A stretch of DNA of 64,000 nt. Origin: Agelas oroides. Lineage: Eukaryota > Porifera > Demospongiae > Agelasida > Agelasidae. Each line of letters starts with the position of its first letter. Position 1 is the stretch's first letter. The notes under the pieces were generated by a model. It saw only the letters and a program-made list of their open reading frames with translations. It was not told the origin of the DNA and ran no database searches. Position numbers and translations under genes: made by a program. Of this stretch, positions 12,431 through 24,600 are shown one piece after another. Location of the stretch: the NCBI GenBank assembly GCA_949130485.1, contig OX422184.1:18368324-18432323 (forward strand). Reading direction: 5' to 3'.

Positions 12431-15400
12431 TTGTCTGTCTTGTCTGTCTTGTCTGTCTGTTTGTCTTGTCTGTCTGTCCGGTTCGTCTGTCTTGTCTGTC
12501 TGTCTTGTCTGTCCTGTCTGTCTGTTTTGTCTGTCTGTCTTGTCTGTCTGTCCGGTCCGTCTGTCTTGTCTGTCTGTCTTGTCTGTCCTGTCTGTCTGTC
12601 TTGTCTGTCTGTCTTGCCTGTCTTGTCTGTCTGTCTTGTCTGTCTGTCTTGTCTGTCTGTCTGTCTTCTGTCTTGTCTGTCATGTCTGTCTGTCTTGTAT
12701 GTCTGTCTTGTCTTTCTTGTCTGTCTTGACTGTCTTGTCTGTCTGTCTTGTCTCTCTTGTCTGTCTGTCTGTCTTGTCTCTCTGTCTTGTCTGTCTGTCC
12801 TGTCCTGTCTGTCTGTCCTCTCTGTCTGTCTTGTCTGTCTGTCTTGTCTGTCTTGTCTGTCTGTCTTGTCTGTCTGTCTTGTCTGTCTGTCTTATCTGTC
12901 TCTTGTCTGTCTGTCTTGTATGTCTTGTCTGTCTGTCTTATCTGTCTTGTCTGTCTGTCTTCTCTGTCTTGTCTGTCTGTCTTGTCTGTCTTGTCTGTCT
13001 TGTCTGTCTGTCTTGTCTCTCTGTCTTGTCTGTCTGTCTGTCTTGTCTGTCTTGTCTGTCTTGTCTATCTGTCTTGTCTGTCTGTCTTCTCTGTCTGTCC
13101 TGTCTGTCTTGTCTGTCTGTCTTGCCTGTCTTGTCTGTCTTATCTGTCTGTCTTATCTGTCTGTCTTGTCTGTCTGTCTTGTGTTTCTGTCTTGTCTGTC
13201 TTGTCTATCTTGTCTGTCTGTCTTGCCTCTCTGTCTTGTCTGTCTCTTCTGTCCGTCTGTCTGTCTTGTCTGTCTTGTCTGTCTTGTCTGCCTGTCTGTC
13301 TTGTCTGTCTTCTCTGTCTATCCTGTCTGTCTTCTCTATCTCTCTTGTCTGTCTTGTCTGTCTGTCTTGTCTGCCTGTCTTGTCTCTCCGTCTTGTATGT
13401 CTTGTCTGTCTGTCTTGTCTGTCTTGTCTGTATGTCTTGTCTGACTGTCCTGTCTGTCTGTCTTCTCTGCCTTGTCTGTCTGGTCTGTCTGTCTTGTCTG
13501 TCTGTCTTGTCTGTCTTGTCTGACTTGTTGTCTTGTCTGTCTTGTCTGTCTTGTCTGTCTGTCTGTCTTGTCTGTCTTCTCTGTCTATCCTGTCTGTCTT
13601 CTCTGTCTGTCTTGTCTGTCTTGTCTGTCTTGTCTGTCTGTCTGTCTTGTTTGTCTGTCTTGTCTGTCTTGTCTGTCTGTCTTGTCTGACTGTCCTGTCT
13701 GTCTGTCTTGTCTGTCTTGTCTGTCTTGTCTGTCTGTCTTGTCTGTCTGTCTTGTCTGTCTTGTCTGACTTGTTGTCTTGCCTGTCTTGTCTGTCTTGTC
13801 TGTCTGTCTGTCTTGTCTGTCTTCTCTGTCTGTCCTGTCTGTCTTCCCTGTCTTGTCTTTCTGTCTTCTCTGTCTTGTCTGTCTTCTCTGTCTTGTCTGT
13901 CTGTCTTGTCTGTCTGTCCTGTCCGTCTGTCTTGTCTGTCTGTCTTGTCTGTCTGTCTTGTCTGTCTGTCTTGTCTGTCTTGTCTGTCTGTCTTGTCTGT
14001 CTTGTCTGACTTGTCTGTCTTGTGTGTCTTGTCTGTCTTGTCTGTCTTGTCTGTCTGTCTTGTATGTCTGTCTTGACTGTCTGTCTTTGTCTTGTCTGTC
14101 TGTATTGTCTGTCTTGTCTGTCTATCTTCTCTGTCTGTCTTGTCTGTCTGTCTTGTCTGTCTGTCTTCTCTGTCTGTCTTGTCTGTCTGTCTTGTCTGTC
14201 TGTCTTGTCTGTCTGTCTTGTCTGTCTGTCTTCTCTGTCTTGTCTGTCTCTCTTGTCTGTCTTGTATGTCTGTCTTGTCTGTCTGTCTTGTCTGTCTGCC
14301 TTGTCTGTCTGTCCTGTCTGTCTGTCTTGTCTGTCTTGTCTATCTGTCTGTCTTGTCTGTCTTGTCTGTCTTGTCTGTCTTGTCTGTCTATCATGTCTGT
14401 CTTGTCTCTCTGTCTTGTCTGTCTTGTCTGTCTTATCTGTCTGTCTTGTCTGTATGTCTTGTCTGCCTTGTCTGTCTGTCTTGTCTGTCTGTCTTGTCTC
14501 TCGTCTTTCTTGTCTGTCTGTCTGTCTTGTCTGTCTGTCCGGTCCGTTTGTCTTGTCTGTCTGTCTTGTCTGTCCTGTCTGTCTTGTCTGTCTGTGCGGT
14601 CCGTCAGTCTTGTCTGTCTGTCTTGTCTGTCCTGTCTGTCTGTCTTGTCTGTCTGTCTTGCCTGTCTTGTCTGTCTGTTTTGTCTGTCTGTCTTGTCTGT
14701 CTGTCTGTCTTCTGTCTTGTCTGTCTTGTCTGTCTGTCTTGTATATCTGTCTTGTCTTTCTTGTCTGTCTTGACTGTCTTGTCTGTCTGTCTTCTCTCTC
14801 TTGTCTGTCTGTCTGTCTTGTCTCTCTGTCTTGTCTGTCTGCCCTGTCCTGTCTTTCTGTCCTCTCTGTCTGTCTTGTCTGTCTGTCTTGTCTGTCTTGT
14901 CTGTCTGTCTTGTCTGTCTGTCTTGTCTGTCTGTCTTATCTGTCTGTCTTCTCTGTCTTGTCTGTCTGTCTTGTCTGTCTTGTCTGTCTGTCTTATCTGT
15001 CTCTTGTCTGTCTGTCTTGTATGTCTTGTCTGTCTGTCTTGTCTGTCTTGCCTGTCTGTCTTGTCTGTCTTGTCTGTCTGTCTTGTCTGTCTTGTCTGTC
15101 TGTCTTGTCTCTCTGTCTTGTCTGTTTGTCTGTCTTGTCTGTCTTGTCTGTCTTGTCTATCTTGTCTGTCTGTCTTGCCTGTCTGTCTTGTCTGTCTCTC
15201 CTGTCCGTCTGTCTTGTTTGTCTGTCTTGTCTGTCTGTCTTGTCCGTCTGTCCTGTCTGTCTTGTCTGTCTGTCTTGTCTGTCTTGTCTGTCTCTTTTGT
15301 CTGTCTTGTCTGTCCCTCTTGTCTGACTGTCCTGTCTGTCTTGTATGTCCTGTCTGTCTTGTCTGTCTTGTGTGTCTGTATTTCTTGTCTGTCTGTCTTG

Positions 15401-17260
15401 TCTGTCTGTCTTGTCTGTCTTGTCTGTCTTGTCTGTCTGTCTTGTCTCTCTGTCTTCTCTGTCTGTCTTGTCTGTCTTGTATGTCTTGTCTGTCTGTCTT
15501 GTCTGTCTTGTCTGTCTGTCTTGTCTTTCTGTCTTGTCTGTCTGTCTTGTCGGTCTTGTCTGTCTGTCTGTCTTGTCTGTCTTGTCTGTCTTGTCTGTCT
15601 TGTCTGTCTATCATGTCTGTCTTGTCTCTCTGTCTTGTCTGTCTTGTCTGTCTTGTCTGTCTGTCTTGTCTGTATGTCTTGTCTGTCTTGTCTGTCTATC
15701 TTGTCTGTCTGTCTTGTCTGTCTTGTCTGTCTTCTCTGTCTGTTTGTCTTGTCTGTCTGTCCGGTTCGTCTGTCTTGTCTGTCTGTCTTGTCTGTCCTGT
15801 CTGTCTGTTTTGTCTGTCTGTCTTGTCTGTCTGTCCGGTCCGTCTGTCTTGTCTGTCTGTCTTGTCTGTCCTGTCTGTCTGTCTTGTCTGTCTGTCTTGC
15901 CTGTCTTGTCTGTCTGTCTTGCCTGTCTGTCTTGTCTGTCTGTCTGTCTTCTGTCTTGTCTGTCATGTCTGTCTGTCTTGTATGTCTGTCTTGTCTGTCT
16001 TGACTGTCTTGTCTGTCTGTCTTGTCTCTCTTGTCTGTCTGTCTGTCTTGTCTCTCTGTCTTGTCTGTCTGTCCTGTCCTGTCTGTCTGTCCTCTCTGTC
16101 TGTCTTGTCTGTCTGTCTTGTCTGTCTTGTCTGTCTGTCTTGTCTGTCTGTCTTGTCTGTCTGTCTTATCTGTCTCTTGTCTGTCTGTCTTGTATGTCTT
16201 GTCTGTCTGTCTTATCTGTCTTGTCTGTCTGTCTTCTCTTTCTTGTCTGTCTGTCTTGTCTGTCTTGTCTGTCTTGTCTGTCTGTCTTGTCTCTCTGTCT
16301 TGTCTGTCTGTCTGTCTTGTCTGTCTTGTCTGTCTTGTCTATCTGTCTTGTCTGTCTGTCTTCTCTGTCTGTCCTGTCTGTCTTGTCTGTCTGTCTTGCC
16401 TGTCTTGTCTGTCTTATCTGTCTGTCTTATCTGTCTGTCTTGTCTGTCTGTCTTGTGTTTCTGTCTTGTCTGTCTTGTCTATCTTGTCTGTCTGTCTTGC
16501 CTCTCTGTCTTGTCTGTCTCTTCTGTCCGTCTGTCTGTCTTGTCTGTCTTGTCTGTCTTGTCTGCCTGTCTGTCTTGTCTGTCTTCTCTGTCTATCCTGT
16601 CTGTCTTCTCTATCTCTCTTGTCTGTCTTGTCTGTCTGTCTTGTCTGCCTGTCTTGTCTCTCCGTCTTGTATGTCTTGTCTGTCTGTCTTGTCTGTCTTG
16701 TCTGTATGTCTTGTCTGACTGTCCTGTCTGTCTGTCTTCTCTGCCTTGTCTGTCTGGTCTGTCTGTCTTGTCTGTCTGTCTTGTCTGTCTTGTCTGACTT
16801 GTTGTCTTGTCTGTCTTGTCTGTCTTGTCTGTCTGTCTGTCTTGTCTGTCTTCTCTGTCTATCCTGTCTGTCTTCTCTGTCTGTCTTGTCTGTCTTGTCT
16901 GTCTTGTCTGTCTGTCTGTCTTGTTTGTCTGTCTTGTCTGTCTTGTCTGTCTGTCTTGTCTGACTGTCCTGTCTGTCTGTCTTGTCTGTCTTGTCTGTCT
17001 TGTCTGTCTGTCTTGTCTGTCTGTCTTGTCTGTCTTGTCTGACTTGTTGTCTTGCCTGTCTTGTCTGTCTTGTCTGTCTGTCTGTCTTGTCGGTCTTCTC
17101 TGTCTGTCGTGTCTGTCTTGCCTGTCTTGTCTTTCTGTCTTCTCTGTCTTGTCTGTCTTCTCTGTCTTGTCTGTCTGTCTTGTCTGTCTGTCCTGTCCGT
17201 CTGTCTTGTCTGTCTGTCTTGTCTGTCTGTCTTGTCTGTCTGTCTTGTCTGTCTTGTCTG
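12290..17260. repeat. Duplicated 1.7-kb segment, 3.27-3.28 kb apart
   Basis: The segment from about 12.29 to 13.99 kb recurs at about 15.57-17.26 kb. TATCATGTCTG is at 12,326 and 15,609 and CCGGTTCGTC is at 12,478 and 15,761 (offset 3,283). TGGTCTGTCTGTC is at 13,481 and 16,755 (offset 3,274), so one 9-bp unit differs between the copies. Beyond the second copy, sequence like that near 11.75-12.1 kb is inserted, after which the 14.0-kb sequence resumes at 17.69 kb (offset 3,667). Confidence 0.75.
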
Positions 17261-17964
17261 TCTTGTCTGCCTTGTCTGTCTTGTCTGTCTTGTCTGTCTG
17301 TCTTGTCTGTCTGTCTGTCTGTCTTCTCTGTCTTGTCTGTCTTGTCTGTCTGTCTTGTCTGTCTGTCTTGTCTGTCTGTCTTGTCTGACTGTCTTGTCTC
17401 TTGTCTGTGTGTCTTGTATGTCTTCTCTGCCTTGTCTGTCTTGTCTGTCTTGTCTGTCTGTCTTGTCTGTCTTCTCTGTCTCTCTTGTCTGTCTTGTCTG
17501 TCTGTCTTGTCTGTCTTATATGTCTGTCTTCTCTGTATTGTCTGTCTTGTCTGTCTGTCTTGTCTTTCTGTCTTGTCTGCCTGTACTGTCTGTCTGTCTT
17601 GTCTGTCTTGTCTGTCTTGTCTGCCTGTCTGTCTTGTCTGTCTGTCTTGTCTGTCTGTCTTGTCTGTCTTGTCTGACTTGTCTGTCTTGTGTGTCTTGTC
17701 TGTCTTGTCTGTCTTGTCTGTCAGTCTTGTATGTCTGCCTTGACTGTCTGTCTTTGTCTTGTCTGTCTGTATTGTCTGTCTTGTCTGTCTATCTTCTCTG
17801 TCTGTCTTGTCTGTCTGTCTTGTCTGTCTGTCTTCTCTGTCTGTCTTGTCTGTCTGTCTTGTCTGTCTGTCTTGTCTGTCTGTCTTGTCTGTCTGTCTTC
17901 TCTGTCTTGTCTGTCTCTCTTGTCTGTCTTGTATGTCTGTCTTGTCTGTCTGTCTTGTCTGTCT

Positions 17965-18914
17965 GCCTTGTCTGTCTGTCCTGTCTGTCTGTCTTGTCTG
18001 TCTTGTCTATCTGTCTGTCTTGTCTGTCTTGTCTGTCTTGTCTGTCTATCATGTCTGTCTTGTCTCTCTGTCTTGTCTGTCTTGTCTGTCTTATCTGTCT
18101 GTCTTGTCTGTATGTCTTGTCTGCCTTGTCTGTCTGTCTTGTCTGTCTGTCTTGTCTCTCTTGTCTTTCTTGTCTGTCTGTCTGTCTTGTCTGTCTGTCC
18201 GGTCCGTTTGTCTTGTCTGTCTGTCTTGTCTGTCCTGTCTGTCTGTCTTGTCTGTTTGTGCGGTCCGTCAGTCTTGTCTGTCTGTCTTGTCTGTCCTGTC
18301 TGTCTGTCTTGTCTGTCTGTCTTGCCTGTCTTGTCTGTCTGTTTTGTCTGTCTGTCTTGTCTGTCTGTCTGTCTTCTGTCTTGTCTGTCTTGTCTGTCTG
18401 TCTTGTTTGTCTGTCTTGTCTTTCTTGTCTGTCTTGACTGTCTTGTCTGTCTGTCTTCTCTCTCTTGTCTGTCTGTCTGTCTTGTCTCTCTGTCTTGTCT
18501 GTCTGTCCTGTCCTGTCTTTCTGTCCTCTCTGTCTGTCTTGTCTGTCTGTCTTGTCTGTCTTGTCTGTCTGTCTTGTCTGTCTGTCTTGTCTGTCTGTCT
18601 TGTCTGTCTGTCTTGTCTGTCTTTCTGTCTTGTCTGTTTTGTCCCTCTGTCTTGTCTGTCTGATTTGTCTGTCTGTCTTGTCTGACTGTCTTGTCTGTCT
18701 TGTCTGTGTGTCTTGTCTGTCTTCTCTGCCTTGTCTGTCTTGTCTGTCTGTCTGTCTGTCTTGCCTGTCTGTCTTGTCTGTCTCTCCTGTCCGTCTGTCT
18801 TGTCTGTCTGTCTTGTCCGTCTGTCCTGTCTGTCTTGTCTGTCTGTCTTGTCTGTCTTGTCTGTCTCTTTTGTCTGTCTTGTCTGTCCCTCTTGTCTGAC
18901 TGTCCTGTCTGTCT
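17965..18914. repeat. 950-bp tandem repeat, copy 1
   Basis: Every rare variant in this segment recurs exactly 950 bp later. GCCTTGTCTGTCTGTCC is at 17,965 and 18,915; TGTCTCTCTGTC is at 18,061 and 19,011; CGGTCCGTCA is at 18,261 and 19,211; TCTGACTGTC is at 18,681 and 19,631. Only scattered single-base differences are visible, for example TTTGTGCGG against TCTGTGCGG just before the CGGTCCGTCA marker. Confidence 0.9.
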
Positions 18915-19864
18915 GCCTTGTCTGTCTGTCCTGTCTGTCTGTCTTGTCTGTCTTGTCTATCTGTCTGTCTTGTCTGTCTTGTCTGTCTTGTCTGTCTATC
19001 ATGTCTGTCTTGTCTCTCTGTCTTGTCTGTCTTGTCTGTCTTATCTGTCTGTCTTGTCTGTATGTCTTGTCTGCCTTGTCTGTCTGTCTTGTCTGTCTGT
19101 CTTGTCTCTCTTGTCTTTCTTGTCTGTCTGTCTGTCTTGTCTGTCTGTCCGGTCCGTTTGTCTTGTCTGTCTGTCTTGTCTGTCCTGTCTGTCTGTCTTG
19201 TCTGTCTGTGCGGTCCGTCAGTCTTGTCTGTCTGTCTTGTCTGTCCTGTCTGTCTGTCTTGTCTGTCTGTCTTGCCTGTCTTGTCTGTCTGTTTTGTCTG
19301 TCTGTCTTGTCTGTCTGTCTGTCTTCTGTCTTGTCTGTCTTGTCTGTCTGTCTTGTTTGTCTGTCTTGTCTTTCTTGTCTGTCTTGACTGTCTTGTCTGT
19401 CTGACTTCTCTCTCTTGTCTGTCTGTCTGTCTTGTCTCTCTGTCTTGTCTGTCTGTCCTGTCCTGTCTTTCTGTCCTCTCTGTCTGTCTTGTCTGTCTGT
19501 CTTGTCTGTCTTGTCTGTCTGTCTTGTCTGTCTGTCTTGTCTGTCTGTCTTGTCTGTCTGTCTTGTCTGTCTTTCTGTCTTGTCTGTTTTGTCCCTCTGT
19601 CTTGTCTGTCTGATTTGTCTGTCTGTCTTGTCTGACTGTCTTGTCTGTCTTGTCTGTGTGTCTTGTCTCTCTTCTCTGCCTTGTCTGTCTTGTCTGTCTG
19701 TCTGTCTGTCTTGCCTGTCTGTCTTGTCTGTCTCTCCTGTCCGTCTGTCTTGTCTGTCTGTCTTGTCTGTCTGTCTTGTCCGTCTGTCCTGTCTGTCTTG
19801 TTTGTCTGTCTTGTCTGTCTTGTCTGTCTCTTTTGTCTGTCTTGTCTGTCCCTCTTGTCTGACT
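18915..19864. repeat. 950-bp tandem repeat, copy 2
   Basis: This is the second member of the 950-bp pair, directly abutting copy 1. It differs by a few substitutions and, near its right end, by an extra 13-bp unit at about 19,765. The near identity suggests a recent unequal exchange, or an assembly duplication. Confidence 0.88.
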
Positions 19865-19920
19865 GTCCTGTCTGTCTTGTATGTCCTGTCTGTCTTGTCT
19901 GTCTTGTGTGTCTGTACGTC

Positions 19921-21650
19921 TTGTCTGTCTGTCTTGTCTGTCTTGTGTGTCTTGTCTGTCTTGTCTGTCTGTCTTGTCTTTCTGTCTGTCTTGGCTGTCT
20001 GTCTTGTCTGTCTGTCTGTCTTGGCTGTCTGTCTTGTCTGTCTGTCTTCTCTGTTTGACTTGTCTGTCTGTCTTGTCTGACTGTCTTGTCTGTCTTGTCT
20101 GTGTGTCTTGTTTGTCTTCTATGCCTTGTCTGTCTTGTCTGTCTTGTCTGTCTTGTATGTCTGTCTTGTCTGTCTGTCTTGTCTGTCTTGTCTCTCTGTT
20201 TTGTCTGTCTTGTTTGTCTTTTCTGTCTTGTCTGTCTGTCTTCTCTGTCTGTCTTGTCTCTCTTTTTGTCTGTCTTGTTTGTCTTGTCTGTCTTGTCAGT
20301 CTGACTTGTCTGTCTGTCTTGTCTGACTCTTGTCTGTCTTGTCTGTGTGTCTTGTTTGTCTTCTCTGCCTTGTCTGTCTTGTCTGTCTTGTCTGTCTTGT
20401 ATGTTTGTCTTGTCTCTCTGTCTTGTCTGTCTGTCCTGTTCGTCTGTCTTGTCTGTCTGTCTTGTCTGTCTCTCTTGTCTGTCTTTCTGTCTTGTCTGTC
20501 TGTCTTGTCTGTCCTGTCTGTCTTGTCTGTCTGTCTTGTCTGTCTTGTCTGTCTGTCTTCTCTGACTGTCTTCTCTGTCTTGTCTGTCTGTCTTGTCACT
20601 CTTGTCTTTCTTGTCTGTCTTGTCTGTCTGTCTTGTCTGTCTGTCTTGTCTGTCTTGCCTGTCTGTCTTGTCTGTCTTGTCTGTCTGTCTTGTCTGTCTT
20701 GTCTGTCTCTCTTGTCTGTCTTGTCAGTCTGTCTTGTCAGTCTTATATGTCTGTCTTCTCTGTCTTGTCTGTCTTGTCTTTCTGTCTTGTCTGTCTGTCT
20801 TGTCTGACTGTCCTGTCTGTCTTGTCTGTCTGTCTGTCTGTCTTGTCTGTCTGACTTGTCTGTCCGTCTTGTCTGACTGTCTTCTCAGTGTGTCTTGTCT
20901 GTCTTCTCTGCCTTGTCTGTCTTGTCTGTCTTTTCTGTCTGTCTTGTCGGTCTTGTCTGTCTCTCTTGTCTGTCTTGTCTGTCTGTCTTGTCTGTCTTAT
21001 GTCTGTCTTCTCTGTCTTGTCTGTCTTGTCCGTTTGTCTTGTCTGTCTGTCTTGTCTGACTGTCCTGTCTGTCTTGTATGTCTTCTCTGTCTTGTCTGTC
21101 TTGTCTGTCTGTCTGTCTTGTCTGTCTGTCTTGTCTGTCTGTCTTGTCTGTCTTGTCTGACTTGTCTGTCTTGTCTGTCTTGTATGTCTGTCTTGTCTGT
21201 CTCGTCTGTCTTGTCTGTCTTGTCTGTCTGTTTTGTCTGTCTCGTCTGTCTTGTCTGTCTGTCTTGTCAGTCTGTCTTGTCTGTCTTGTCTGTCTATTTG
21301 TCTTGTCTCTCTGTCTTGTCTGTCTGTCCTGTCCGTCTGTCTTGTCTGTCTGTCTTGTCTGTCTTTCTTGTCTGTCTTTCTGTCTTGTCTGTCTGTCTTG
21401 TCTGTCCTGTCTGTCTGTCTTGTCTGTCTGTCTTGTCTGTCTTGTCTGTCTGTCTTCTCTGTCTGTCTTCTCTGTCTTGTCTGTCTGTCTTGTCACTCTT
21501 GTCTTTCTTTTCTGTCTTGTCTGTCTGTCTTGTCTGTCTGTCTTGTCTGTCTTGACTGTCTGTCTTGTCTGTCTATTTTGTCTGTCTTGTAGGTCTTGTC
21601 TATCTGTCTGTCTTGTCTGTCTGTCTATCTTGTCTGCCTGTCTTGTCTGT
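19921..21650. repeat. Flank block F, copy 1
   Basis: This block precedes the 6,744-bp tandem blocks. It carries the rare markers TCTTTTTGTC (20,261) and CTTCTCAGTGTG (20,881). The same markers with the same spacing occur at 39,317 and 39,950, and at 49,070 and 49,703. The block therefore exists three times in the window, at offsets of about 19,060 and about 9,753 bp. Confidence 0.8.
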
Positions 21651-24600
21651 CTTGTCTGTCTTGTCTATCTCTCTTGTCTGTCTTGTCTGTCTTGTCTGTC
21701 TGTCTGTCTTGTCTGTCTGTCCTGTCTGTCTGTCTTGTCTGTCTTATGTCTTGTCTGTCTTGTCTTTCTGTCTTGTCTGTCTGTCTTGTCTGTCTATCTT
21801 GTCTGTCTTGTCTGTCTGTCTTTTCTGTTTGTCTTCTCTGTCTTGTCTTTCTGTCTTGTCTCTCTTTCTTGTCTGTCTTGTCTGTCTTGTCTTTCTGTCT
21901 TGTCTGTCTTGTCTATCTTGTCTATCTGTCTGTCTTGTCTGTCTTGTCTGTCTGTCTGTCTTGTCTGTCTGTCCTGTCTGTCTTGTCTGTCTGTCTAGTC
22001 TGTCTTGTCTGTCTGTCTTGTCTGTCTGTCTTGTCTGTCTTGTCTGTCTTGTCTGTCTTGTCTGTCTGTCTTGTCTTTCTGTCTTTCTTGGCTGTCTGTC
22101 TTGTCTGTCTGTCTGTCTTGGCTGTCTGTCTTGTCTGTCTGTCTTGTCTGACTGTCTTGTCTGTCTTGTCTGTGTGTCTTGTTTGTCTTCTCTGCCTTGT
22201 CTGTCTTGTCTGTCTTGTCTGTGTTGTATGTCTTGTATGTCTGTCTTGACTGTCTGTCTTGTCTGTCTTGTCTCTCTGTTTTGTCTGTCTTGTTTGTCTT
22301 GTCTGTCTTGTCTGTCTGTCTTCTCGGTCTGTCTTGTCTCTCTGTTTTGTCTGTCTTGTTTGTCTTGTCTGTCTTGTCTGTCTGTCTTCTCTGTCTGTCT
22401 TGTCTGTCTTGTCTGTCTTGTATGTCTTGTCTGTCTCTCTTGTCTGTATTGTCTGTCTGTCTTGTCTGTCTGTCTTGTCTGTCTTGTCTGTCTTGTCTGT
22501 CTGTCTGTCTTGTCTGTCTATCTGTCTTGTCTGTCTGTCTTGTCTATCTGTCCTGTCCGTCTGTCTTGTCCGTCTGTCTTGTCTGTCTTGTCTGTCTGTC
22601 TTGTCTGTCTGTCTTGTCTGTCTTGTCTGTCTGTCTTGTCTGTCTGTCTGTCTTATCTGTCTGTCTTGTCTGTCTTGTCTGTCTGTCTTGTCTGTCTGTC
22701 TGTCTTATCTGTCTGTCTTGTCTGTCTTGTCTGTCTGTCTTGTCTCTCTGTCTTGTCTGTCAGTCTGTCTTTCTTGTCTGTCTGTCTGTCTTGTCTGTCT
22801 TGTCTGTCTGTCTTGTCTGTCTTGTCTGTCTCTCTTGTCTGTCTTGTCTGTCTGTCTTGTCAGTCTTATATGTCTGTCTTCTCTGTCTTGTCTGTCTTGT
22901 CTGTCTGTCTTGTCTGTCTGTCTTGTCTGACTGTCCTGTCTGTCTTGTCTGTCTGTCTGTCTTGTCTGTCTGACTGGTCTGTCCGTCTTGTCTCACTGTC
23001 TTGTCTGTGTGTCTAGTCTGTCTTCTCTGCCTTGTCTGTCTTGTCTGTCTTGTCTGTCTGTCTTGTCTGTCTCTCTTGTCTGTCTTGTCTGTCTTGTCTG
23101 TCTTATGCCTGTCTTGTCTGTCTGTCTTGTCTGTCTGTCTGGTCTGTGTTGTCTGTTTATTCTGTCTGTCTTGTCTGTGTTGTCTGTCTTGTCTGTCTGT
23201 CTTGTCTGTCTTGTCTGTCTGTTTTGTCTGTCTGTCTTGTCTGTCTGTCTGTCTTGTCTGTCTGTCTTGTCTGTCTGTCTGTCTTGTCTGTCTGTCTTGT
23301 CTGTCTGACTTGTCTGTCTGACTTGTCTGTCTGTCTTGTCTGACTGTCTTGTCTGTCATGTCTGTGTGTCTTGTCTGTCTTCTCTGCCTTGTCTGTCTTG
23401 TCTGTCTTGTCTGTCTGTCTTGTCTGTCTTGTCTGTCTTGTCTGTCTGTCTTGTCTGTCTTGTCTGTCTTGTCTATCTCTCTTGTCTGTCTTGTCTGTTG
23501 TCTGTCTGTCTTGTCTGTCGGTCCTGTCTGTTTGTCTTGACTGTCTTATGTCTTGTCTGTCTTGTCTTTCTGTCTTGTCTGTCTGTCTTGTCTGCCTATC
23601 TTGTCTGTCTTGTCTGTCTGTCTTTTCTGTTTGTCTTCTCTGTCTTGTCTTTCTGTCTTGTCTCTTTCTTGTCTGTCTTGTCTGTCTTGTCTGTCTTTCT
23701 GTCTTATCTGTCTTGTCTGTTTTGTCTATCTGTCTGTCTTGTCTGTCTTGTCTGTCTGTCTGTCTTGTCTGTCTGTCCTGTCTGTCTTGTCTGTCTGTCT
23801 AGTCTGTCTTGTCTGTCTGTCTTGTCTATTTGTCCTGTCCGTCAGTCTTGTCTGTCTGTCTTGTCTATCTTGTCTGTTTTGTCTGTCTTGTCTGTCTGTC
23901 TTGTCTGTCTTGTCTGTCTTGTCTGTCTGTCTTGTCAGTCTGTCTTGTCTGTCTTGTCTGTCTATCTGTCTTGTCTGTCTGTCTTGTCTATCTGTCCTGT
24001 CCGTCTGTCTTGTCCGTCTGTCTTGTCTGTCTTGTCTGTCTGTCTTGTCTGTCAGTCTTGTCTGTCTTGTCTGTCTGTCTTGTCTGTCTGTCTGTCTTAT
24101 CTGTCTGTCTTGTCTGTCTTGTCTGTCTGTCTTCTCTCTCTGTCTTGTCTGTCTGTCTGTCTTTCTTGTCTGTCTGTCTGTCTTGTCTGTCTGTCTTGTC
24201 TGTCTTCTCTGTCTGTCTTGTCTGTCTTGTCTGTCTGTCTTGTCAGTCTGTCTTGTCTGTCTTGTCTGTCTATCTGTCTTGTCTGTCTGTCTTGTCTATC
24301 TGTCCTGTCCGTCTGTCTTGTCCGTCTGTCTTGTCTGTCTTGTCTGTCTGTCTTGTCTGTCTGTCTTGTCTGTCTTGTCTGTCTGTCTTGTTTGTCTGTC
24401 TGTCTTATCTGTCTGTCTTGTCTGTCTTGTCTGTCTTGTCTCTCTGTCTTGTCTGTCTGTCTGTCTTTCTTGTCTGTCTCTGTCTTGTCTGTCTTGTCTG
24501 TCTGTCTTGTCTGTCTTGTCTGTCTCTCTTGTCTGTCTTGTCTGTCTGTCTTGTCAGTCTTATATGTCTGTCTTCTCTGTCTTGTCTGTCTGTCTTGTCT

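Noticed and set aside
17789..20599. 936-codon - strand open frame rich in Arg, Gln, Thr, Asp, Lys
   Set aside because: It is the complement of the same satellite; the unit lacks stops on this strand, so length carries no coding signal.
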